Shown here in pieces: positions 34,100 through 40,051 of a stretch of 47,504 bases of DNA. The translations under genes were made by a program, and so were the position numbers. The notes beneath the pieces are model-generated. The model searched no databases. It worked only from the letters and a program-made list of their open reading frames with translations, and was not told the DNA's origin. Positions within the stretch are counted from its first letter, which is position 1; every line of letters starts with the position of its first letter. Source of the stretch: Methylomicrobium sp. (GTDB lineage: Bacteria; Pseudomonadota; Gammaproteobacteria; Methylococcales; Methylomonadaceae); NCBI GenBank assembly GCA_018333785.1, contig JAGXSU010000178.1, positions 1-47,504 of the forward strand, given 5' to 3'.

Positions 34100-34662
34100 A
34101 TGATGAAACGTAAATTTTATGCTCCCCGTTGTGAGCGCTCGGCACGCTGGCAGTCGGTAGCGCCCAAGCCGAGTTGCTATGACAACGACAGCTGATTGGC
34201 AAGAGGCGCAAGAATAGGCTATGAATTTGATTTTTTACGATAGCGTTAGCAACGTCGATTATTCGGATTGGTGCTTACCGTGTGTTGTGCCGATCAATCG
34301 TGTCAGTTTCAATTACCTGAATTTTTACGATGACAGCACCGACTGGGGTATCTTCGGCGATGGTAGTGACTACGACCATGATAGCAATAACCGTTAGTCT
34401 GAATAGAACGACGTCGGATTAGTCAAAAACCTGCAAACAACCTTGTATAGGATCGGCATTGAATTCGAGCCTGATGCGGACGACTGTGCAAGGACACTGA
34501 TGTTTGGCAACAGCATTCAAATGGCTATTCATAAATTGAGTTCTTACCCTTCTGTCTGGGCAGAACGCGACGGTGACGTCGCAGCAATGCAACCCGTTAC
34601 CTTTGCTGGCTGCTGCCTGGTTGTTCGGCAGTATGCTGACGGGATTTCCATATACCGGATGA
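34100..34662 (+). pseudogene. Decayed VPLPA-CTERM secreted protein
   Basis: The start MMKRKFYA is followed, after a frame change, by LPVVSARHAGS, stop, VAMTTTADWQEAQE, which look like a broken signal peptide and mature N-terminus. Later segments in shifting frames include FYDDSTDWGIFGDGSDYDHD. The last part reads NPLPLLAAAWLFGSMLTGF then FPYTG and TGA at 34660, a damaged sorting tail very like NPVPLPGAVWLFGSGLAGL of the intact gene 70 bp downstream. It is preceded by a good promoter and leader repeat B. At least three frame breaks or stops are needed to join the pieces. Confidence 0.65.
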
Positions 34663-34728
34663 TCTACTGCCGACAAAGTTCAACGGATTAAAATCAACCA
34701 GTTATCTAAAGTTAGCGGAGAAAAACGT

Positions 34729-35295
34729 ATGAAAAAAAAATGGGCGTCCACGCTATTGGCAGTGGTACTAAACAGCGGCGTGGCAAATGCGGCGACGATC
34801 AAAGTGGATTTCGAAGGCATTTTCGACTGGGATCTAGTCGACGGATACGGCGGTTTGTCAGGCTGGGAATCGATGGGAGGCCAAGTGTCGAGTTATTCGG
34901 AATTTGAAGCGCACGATCCGGCATTGGGCGAGAACCGGCTGCATACTCGAGCAGGCGAATTGACGTTCGATCAAGGTCCGGTGATTTTCCAAGGCATGTT
35001 TTACAACTATTGGGGATCCGACACAGACATCAGTTTTTCGCTGTTCTATCAGGGGCAAAAGGTCTATGGCTCACCGCTTGACGCCGTCAATCAACCGCTG
35101 GATATTTATTGGCTGGCATCGGGTTACGCCGGGCTGGTCGACAAAATTCAGTTCCATGGCAACTCCTCCGACGGTTTTGTCGTCGACAATCTGACTTATT
35201 CCACCAACCCGGTGCCTTTGCCGGGAGCAGTCTGGTTGTTCGGCAGCGGCTTAGCGGGTCTGATGTTCCGGGCGCGACGCAGCAAGGTCAGCTAA
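34729..35295 (+). CDS. VPLPA-CTERM secreted protein, 188 aa
   Basis: It begins MKKKWASTLLAVVLNSGVAN, a signal peptide cleaved near ANA-AT. The mature part has a beta-sandwich look (VDFEGIFDWDLVDGYGG, GWESMGGQVSSYSEFE, DKIQFHGNSSDGFVVDN). The tail NPVPLPGAVWLFGSGLAGLM plus FRARR is the sorting signal. AGCGGAG lies 7-8 bases before the ATG. No catalytic motif is seen; the fold may bind carbohydrate, which is inference. It stands just after a decayed relative and may derive from the same duplicated locus. Confidence 0.85.
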   Translation: MKKKWASTLLAVVLNSGVANAATIKVDFEGIFDWDLVDGYGGLSGWESMGGQVSSYSEFEAHDPALGENRLHTRAGELTFDQGPVIFQGMFYNYWGSDTDISFSLFYQGQKVYGSPLDAVNQPLDIYWLASGYAGLVDKIQFHGNSSDGFVVDNLTYSTNPVPLPGAVWLFGSGLAGLMFRARRSKVS

Positions 35296-35567
35296 ACGGC
35301 TGTGGTACCGTAACTGTGTGCACATCATTAGGCCGCTCGAAACGCCCCGATTTTAGGTATTCAGCAATCACACGCCTATCTCTACTCAAGGGCTAGTGCG
35401 TGTTAGGAATACTTAAGTGCCGGTCATTTTTCTTTGACATGACGCATGAAATTCAGAAGTCTTTAGTCAGAATTAACGAGGTCTGTTCAGTGGCTTTCTA
35501 TCGCTGATTCATCATTAGGCCTCCAGCAGGGTGAGGACTTGTGAGTACAAAGCCCATTAAGCGACCA

Positions 35568-35960
35568 TTATAAATTTTTAATTGGATTGGCATTTCCTTT
35601 ATGGAAGTAATGTGCAATTGATTCTCCAATATATTTATTGCGAATTGTATCCGGTGCGACTTTACCGATAAATTCCCATCTACCTTTCCATTTGTACTTC
35701 TCATTGTCCTTTGGATTTGCATCCTGCATTGCACGGGTCTCATATAATGTTATTCCTGCTGGTTGCCATTTTTGGATAGAAAAAATTTCTTGAACTACTC
35801 CGTTTGCAATACAAAAGGCATAATTTGCATTTTCTCGCCTTAAGCCAATCTTCCAAACCCCTCTTGTTATTTCGTAGAGTTCATTATCGGACATTCCTGG
35901 TCTGAATAATCTTGATGCACGGATAAGAAGGGCTGGTTCAGTGATATTAATTTTTGTCAT
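35568..35960 (-). CDS. Hypothetical protein, 130 aa, island gene
   Basis: I have no name for it. It shows a compact conserved-looking pattern: RPGMSDNELYEITRGVWKIG, RRENANYAFCIANGVVQEIF, SIQKWQPAG, then WEFIGKVAPDTIRNKYIGES and a final HYFHKGNANPIKNL. Patterns of this kind occur as stand-alone small proteins near restriction or nuclease genes. The next gene upstream on the same strand is nuclease-like, 72 bp away. AT-rich DNA compared with the core genome suggests acquisition. Confidence 0.6.
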   Translation of the reverse strand: MTKINITEPALLIRASRLFRPGMSDNELYEITRGVWKIGLRRENANYAFCIANGVVQEIFSIQKWQPAGITLYETRAMQDANPKDNEKYKWKGRWEFIGKVAPDTIRNKYIGESIAHYFHKGNANPIKNL

Positions 35961-36032
35961 AAAAAATTTTGGTAACTAAGTGAGTCGAGATCACAGGGAC
36001 GAGCCAAGGGTAACGTAAATTTTAATGATTGC

Positions 36033-36518
36033 TTAGGATTTCAATTTTGCTTCGATTAAATCCCATCTTTCACGATATATACTGATGTCCCAGCCACTAA
36101 ATGATTTATAAGGAGGTATATGTACTGTTCTAATGTTGGTTTGATTATGATCTTGCCCGTTCCTACCTGGCGTCTTGAGCCAGAGTTCATGAGCTTCTTT
36201 GACGTTGCTAGCCATTACATTCGACGGAATAATAAAGTACTCAAAATCTAGCTTGCTTTGAGGTTGTGGTATGCCGCCAAGTACCCAAAAAAAATTTTCA
36301 CCGAAGTCTTTTTCCGATTTGAGACCTACACTGCAGGTCGAATTGCCTGGTACATAGGTTTTTACCTGAATATGGACAAATCTTGTTCCTTCAATGTTGC
36401 TACAAAGAATGTCGGTATTAGGAGTATTACCGAGTGTAACTACGGCCGAATATCCCCTTCGGCATAGCTCACCCGCTACAAAAAATTGACTCGCATTCCC
36501 TCTCGTACTTTTTTCCAT
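36033..36518 (-). CDS. PD-(D/E)XK-like putative nuclease, 161 aa
   Basis: It begins MEKSTRGNASQFFVAGELCR, a helix typical of the start of the restriction-endonuclease fold (EL...G). GNTPNTDILCSN supplies the acidic residue, and FVHIQVKTYVPG the (Q/E)xK pair. That is the fold's D...QxK motif set. The C-terminal part (FEYFIIPSNVMASNV) continues in the same fold. Substrate and partner are unknown. It shares direction with the 35568 gene and may form a two-gene accessory unit. Confidence 0.6.
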   Translation of the reverse strand: MEKSTRGNASQFFVAGELCRRGYSAVVTLGNTPNTDILCSNIEGTRFVHIQVKTYVPGNSTCSVGLKSEKDFGENFFWVLGGIPQPQSKLDFEYFIIPSNVMASNVKEAHELWLKTPGRNGQDHNQTNIRTVHIPPYKSFSGWDISIYRERWDLIEAKLKS

Positions 36519-36539
36519 GGCTTTAGTTTTTAAAGGTTA

Positions 36540-37207
36540 ATATGGAATTAGGAAGTCAACTTTATATCACCAGGAAGATACTTTGCACGTTTTATCGATA
36601 AGCATACAATTGTTTAATTGCTGAAAAAGCTGATGACCGGTAATGATGGGTTATACGCCATTGAATCAGATTAAGCGAAAGACGGTAAAGGGTCGTAAGG
36701 CGTCGATTAGACAATAAAAAATAACCTATTCCGAGTGGCCGCTTTCATTATAAGAGACATTCGACTTATCGCGAATTTTAAATGGCTACTTTAGCTGATT
36801 ATACTCATTAATGGGCATTGTTCTCACAACGCCTCATTTTTATGCACTGGATAAAATCATATAAAGTGAGAAATCCTAATCGATAAAAATACTTGTTGTA
36901 ATAAAAACTGAACTCATAAAGTCAATTAATCTGAGATGAAAAAGCCGAATAAATGCAAGAAAAACCGATTATGAAGTCATGAAGCTAAAAATACCCATCA
37001 AATTAAAGTCATACGGCTAAAATTGAGCCTGGAACCATGACAGGGAAACCAGGATTTTAAAGGGGCTTAAACGCCCCTTTTTTTATGACTTCAATTTGAT
37101 AAGCCCTTATCGGTAATATGCAATAATTTGTAAACAACACCAAACCAAAGTCCATGCCGGTCTGTATATCTTACTATTCATGAATTCTGGATAGTTGGCA
37201 CGAAATC
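36540..37207. other. Long AT-rich gap in the island
   Basis: No coding sequence is supportable over 660 bp. The only structured part is the candidate small RNA with terminator at 36975-37087. The remainder is AT-rich with no repeats noticed. Confidence 0.5.
36975..37087 (+). ncRNA. Candidate small RNA ending in a strong terminator
   Basis: A terminator AAAGGGGC-TTAAAC-GCCCCTTTTTTT lies at 37058-37084 with no gene before it on this strand. Just upstream, AAAATTGAG-CCTGG ... CCAGGATTTT forms a second stem. Before that, two imperfect direct repeats, AAGTCATGAAGCTAAAAAT (36977) and AAGTCATACGGCTAAAATT (37008), are 31 bases apart. A terminator and paired repeats without an ORF suggest an independent non-coding transcript; its promoter is not clear. 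Confidence 0.4.
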
Positions 37208-37375
37208 ATGCTGATGGATTTATTGTTTCTTATTAGTAGCATATTACCGCGTTCAAATCGGCAACCGTTCCACAGCACCACGCTACAATTGTTTATAGAA
37301 AGGCTTTATGATGCATCGGTCCGGCGGGCTCTGGATGATATTCTCCATGTTAAAACCACAAAAAGAGGTGTTGTG

Positions 37376-37636
37376 ATGTATGAGGCATTAGAAGAAATTA
37401 TCCGAATAAATAAAGAGAGTAGTCCGAAATACGCAGATTACTTTACTCTTGGGTGGGCAAGAAAGTTATGCGCTGATGTTAACAAATCGCCAGATCAGGT
37501 TTTAGCAGAAATGAAGGCAAACAGTGCGGCAATTGCAAGCATTGACTACGAAGAGTTTAAAAAGGAAAGCGAGAAAAAGAAGCAAGAAACCCCGAGTATT
37601 ATGATTATTACACCGGGCATATTGATAGAATTTTAA
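37376..37636 (+). CDS. Hypothetical protein, 86 aa
   Basis: The start at ATG 37376 is chosen because GAGGTG lies 5 bases upstream and the protein becomes compact and helical (MYEALEEIIRINKESSPKYA). A longer in-frame reading from 37208 has no ribosome site. The C-terminal half is charged (EEFKKESEKKKQE) with a hydrophobic tail IMIITPGILIEF. Unrecognised; it is probably co-transcribed with the next gene, 33 bp on. Confidence 0.5.
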   Translation: MYEALEEIIRINKESSPKYADYFTLGWARKLCADVNKSPDQVLAEMKANSAAIASIDYEEFKKESEKKKQETPSIMIITPGILIEF

Positions 37637-37669
37637 TCGAATTAGAGCAAGAACACGGGAAAAAAAACA

Positions 37670-37990
37670 ATGTGGATAGTGAAAAATGACAGCTTTTTGT
37701 CTATCGTTGAGGATAGATCAAACAATGGTATGTTAATGGTAAGAGGTAGGTTGAAGGGCGATATTGAAGCCGTTTTTCCGGGCGCCAAAGTCGAAAGAAC
37801 ACCGCGCGCTGATTATCTATACCGGGCTTTTTTGCCAAGAGCTGAAGTTAAAAAAGCGATTGCTGAAAGCATTGATTCTATCGATTACGATAACTTTAAA
37901 GGTTCAGTTCAAAATCAATCGCGGTATGATATTTACATGAAGTTGTGGGAGGTTATGCATAAAGCACAAAAGCTATTAAGTAAAGTTTAA
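37670..37990 (+). CDS. Hypothetical protein, 106 aa
   Basis: It has a defined pattern (MWIVKNDSFLSIVEDRSNNG, MVRGRLKGDIEAVFPGAKVE, DYLYRAFLPRAEV, then SIDYDNFKGSV and a helical end) that looks like a conserved small single-domain family of mobile elements, but I cannot name it. The pair with the 37376 gene could be a toxin-antitoxin-like or cassette unit; the sequence does not show which. Confidence 0.55.
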   Translation: MWIVKNDSFLSIVEDRSNNGMLMVRGRLKGDIEAVFPGAKVERTPRADYLYRAFLPRAEVKKAIAESIDSIDYDNFKGSVQNQSRYDIYMKLWEVMHKAQKLLSKV

Positions 37991-38129
37991 CGACTCAAGC
38001 GGGGGGCCTTTATTAAAACAAACGCGCGTGTGCGATTTACGGAGAGACACGCCATGACCAAACCCTTAAACCGTAAAATCGACCGATGACATTTTTTTGT
38101 AAAAGGCATAGACCACAGCGTAGCACCGG

Positions 38130-38215
38130 AAAAAAGGCTCTGGCAAACCTCCTAAGGCTTGAATTTTATTTGCTTTAAAGATGAGACTCGAACCCGCGAC
38201 CGGCTAATTACAAAA
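38130..38215 (-). pseudogene. Degenerate second copy of tRNA-Thr 3' half plus its terminator
   Basis: ATGAGACTCGAACCCGCGAC and onward to ATTACAAA (38181-38214) matches the true tRNA-Thr at 39361-39394 with 2 differences in 34 bases. The flank AAAAAAGGCTCTGG ... CCTAAGGCTTG ... TTTTATT matches the terminator region of the true gene. The copy breaks in the anticodon stem and the acceptor half is changed. Both copies are in the same orientation, 1,180 bp apart. Confidence 0.8.
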
Positions 38216-38232
38216 TTTATAGGATAGAAAAA

Positions 38233-38297
38233 ATACACAACGAATAAAGTTAGATTTGGTTGGCTTTGCTCATAAAATCTAAGCTTATTCGTTAGGC
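38233..38297. other. attC-like site 3 (near-perfect palindromic form)
   Basis: CACAACGAATAAAGTTAGATTT pairs almost completely with AAATCTAAGCTTATTCGTTAGG across a 17-nt loop (the two arms are within 38236-38297). The cores are GTTAGGC on the plus strand and ACACAAC at the other end. On the minus strand this reads GCCTAAC ... GTTGTGT, with the TAA stop of the 38292 gene inside GCCTAAC, as in many integron cassettes. Size (about 65 bp), imperfect symmetry and both cores fit attC. Confidence 0.62.
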
Positions 38298-38795
38298 CAA
38301 TTGTTCATCAACGAACACCTCAAATTCCGTCTTTTCTTCGGAGCACCTCAGCACCCGTTTGAATGCTTTAAGTGGAATGGGCCCCATACTTGCCGCTTCG
38401 ATCTTCGGCATAATCGTGTGGCGATATGTCTTTTTATTTTTCCATTGCTCAAGGAGCACAGAACCCGAGACGAAGTCATCAGCAAGAATGCTGGTGTCTA
38501 TTTCTATCCATACTGACACCCCCCAATCTTTCCGAAAAGGAACAAATGTATACCAGCTCGAAAATGGATACTTCTCGCAATATGCTTGAGCATCAAATTC
38601 CCTGAAGTCGAAGAGACTTATACCCCCAAGTGTCCTGACGTACGGGTAAAACTCCATGCCTCTCCCGCTCTTCCATCTTTCAGAATCGGGGATTGCTGGT
38701 TCAGAAAGTATGTAGCCAACTTTCATAATTCCCCGATACCTTTCTATGCTGGTCGTGTGCCAAACGGACCCCAGAAGTTCAGATTGAAAGCTCAT
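38292..38795 (-). CDS. Hypothetical protein, 167 aa, probable cassette gene
   Basis: The start MSFQSELLGSVWHTTSIERY followed by RGIMKVGYI recalls the HxT...I...G motif at the entry of ADP-ribosyltransferase-fold proteins (DarT/Tpt1-like). Later features are YPYVRTLGGISLFDFREF and WIEIDTSILADDF, and a conserved-looking HTIMPKIEAASMGPIPLKAF. ART membership is a guess; no full catalytic triad can be assigned. The stop codon lies in the core of attC-like site 3. Confidence 0.6.
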   Translation of the reverse strand: MSFQSELLGSVWHTTSIERYRGIMKVGYILSEPAIPDSERWKSGRGMEFYPYVRTLGGISLFDFREFDAQAYCEKYPFSSWYTFVPFRKDWGVSVWIEIDTSILADDFVSGSVLLEQWKNKKTYRHTIMPKIEAASMGPIPLKAFKRVLRCSEEKTEFEVFVDEQLA

Positions 38796-38798
38796 GCG

Positions 38799-39203
38799 TC
38801 ACTCCTGCCCCTTGTTGAGCATGGATTTAGTATTGTCTCGAACAATTAATGGCTTTAACCTGCCTGTCAATACCCAACAAAGTGAATAAAAGAGTATTAA
38901 TGCTATAGCTGGAACTAAGTAAACAAGAAGAGCAAATAAATCAGCCTTTTCTCGTTCTTTATCCCTGCCACCAACTGCTCTGTCAAACGATTCCTTCCAT
39001 ATGCCGGTGAATTCACATGATGTTGAATCTCTATTTTTCTTACAGTCGGCCTGAGACTGTCTCATGCTCTTGGAGCTGGAGAACACCAAAGACTGCCAGT
39101 CGCTGACTTGTTTTTCCGAATACGCCCAATCACCCCCGAACCATAGTAAAGAGCCAATTACGACGAGAACCATCAATCGAAAGCATACAAGCTCAATATT
39201 CAT
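38799..39203 (-). CDS. Hypothetical protein with two membrane helices, 134 aa
   Basis: It starts MNIELVCFRLMVLVVIGSLL with a first helix (about 9-25), then a polar middle with two cysteines (DCKKNRDSTSCEF) and a second helix (about 95-115, LFALLVYLVPAIALILFYSL). A TTG ten codons earlier is possible but has no better ribosome site. The stop is 3 bp before the 38292 start, so the two genes are co-expressed and lie between the tRNA-Thr repeats. Confidence 0.55.
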   Translation of the reverse strand: MNIELVCFRLMVLVVIGSLLWFGGDWAYSEKQVSDWQSLVFSSSKSMRQSQADCKKNRDSTSCEFTGIWKESFDRAVGGRDKEREKADLFALLVYLVPAIALILFYSLCWVLTGRLKPLIVRDNTKSMLNKGQE

Positions 39204-39307
39204 TGGTATTAACCTTTGACTTGGGACACCCAACTAAAAAAAGTAACGCAGGAAGGAAAAGAAGAGAAGAAAATTTGAGGTTTATAATTTACAACGTAAC
39301 CCCGAAA

Positions 39308-39345
39308 ATAAAAAAGGCCTTGGTAAAAAACCTAAGGCCTTGATT
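39308..39345 (-). terminator. Terminator after tRNA-Thr
   Basis: AAGGCCTT-GG ... CC-TAAGGCCTT forms a stem around an A-rich loop, flanked by an A-run on the downstream side (T-run in the transcript). It follows the tRNA-Thr 3' end by a few bases. Confidence 0.7.
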
Positions 39346-39349
39346 TTAT

Positions 39350-39425
39350 TGGAGCTGGTGATGGGACTCGAACCCGCGACCGGCTGATTACAAATCAGCT
39401 GCTCTACCAACTGAGCTACACCAGC
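39350..39425 (-). tRNA. tRNA-Thr (anticodon TGT)
   Basis: The minus strand reads acceptor GCTGGTG with CACCAGC, D-arm AGCTCAGTTGGTAGAGC, anticodon arm CTGAT-TTGTAA-TCAG with anticodon TGT, T-arm CGGG-TTCGAGT-CCCA, discriminator T and encoded CCA at 39350-39352. It has standard class I proportions. It forms the right border of the accessory region. Confidence 0.95.
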
Positions 39426-39477
39426 GAAGAAGCCGCATTATACAGAACTTTTTTATCAGTGCAAACCCTTTTTTGGG

Positions 39478-40010
39478 TTAACTTTTGATGCATGTTTTCG
39501 GGACCAATACCCTTGATTTTCCTGAAAAATAATACCCGGCAAGGCCAAGCCATTCTCTTGTGCAGTAAACAAATTGCTTAAAGTGCTCTGCAAAACCAAA
39601 GTGGTTTTTACCTGTTGAGGTGGCGTTGTCCAATGATCTACCGGAAGCCGTTTCAGACCAATCAACTGGGCAAAATACTTCAACTACTCATGGCATATGA
39701 GAAGTACTCGTGATCAATAACCAGAATTCGCCATCTATCGGCTTTACCAATCTCTTTGTTAATAGTGCGTTTTCGTAGGTATTTCTTGAATTGCTTTCAA
39801 ATTGGATACTGGAAACATCCAAACCCTGTTATTGAAAAAGTTGCGCCGCGACATTCGCTTCTGATTTTTTTAGCGTTTTCAGTCCGCCAGACCCTCCGGC
39901 AAATACCTGTTTTGCCTAGGTATATTGCCTGGCTAAATGCATAAACGCCAAAGCAGGTCCCGTGTAAGCCCTTGGGCTTAAATTGTTGTCATTTGATACT
40001 GGTTTGGATC
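39478..40010 (-). pseudogene. DUF218 (YdcF/ElyC-like) protein, nonsense-riddled
   Basis: One continuous frame on the minus strand gives LSPRAYTGPALAFMHLARQY, AKQVFAGGSGGLKTLKKSEA, SIQFESNSRNTYENALLTKR, WLLITSTSHMP, VFCPVDWSETASG and REWLGLAGYYFSGKSRVLVP, the ordered signature of DUF218 proteins (GG, SEA, E-xx-SxNTYENA, TSxxHM, PVDW, REWLGL). It is stopped at TAG (39916-39918), TAA (39829-39831) and TGA (39688-39690). Each is one C-to-T change from Gln, Gln and Arg. No frameshift is needed. The N-terminus is lost. Confidence 0.82.
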
Positions 40011-40051
40011 ATGATGAGTTAGAGCCGAAACATCTTTATAATCAGGCGAAA

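Noticed and set aside
33998-34195. 65-codon frame starting in leader repeat B
   Set aside because: Its start overlaps the promoter; only the last part corresponds to the decayed CTERM gene.
37208-37375. Longer N-terminus for the 37376 gene
   Set aside because: No ribosome site at 37208, whereas GAGGTG precedes 37376.
38055-38090. Eleven-codon ORF after GGAGAG (MTKPLNRKIDR)
   Set aside because: Too short to support; could be the start of a lost gene.
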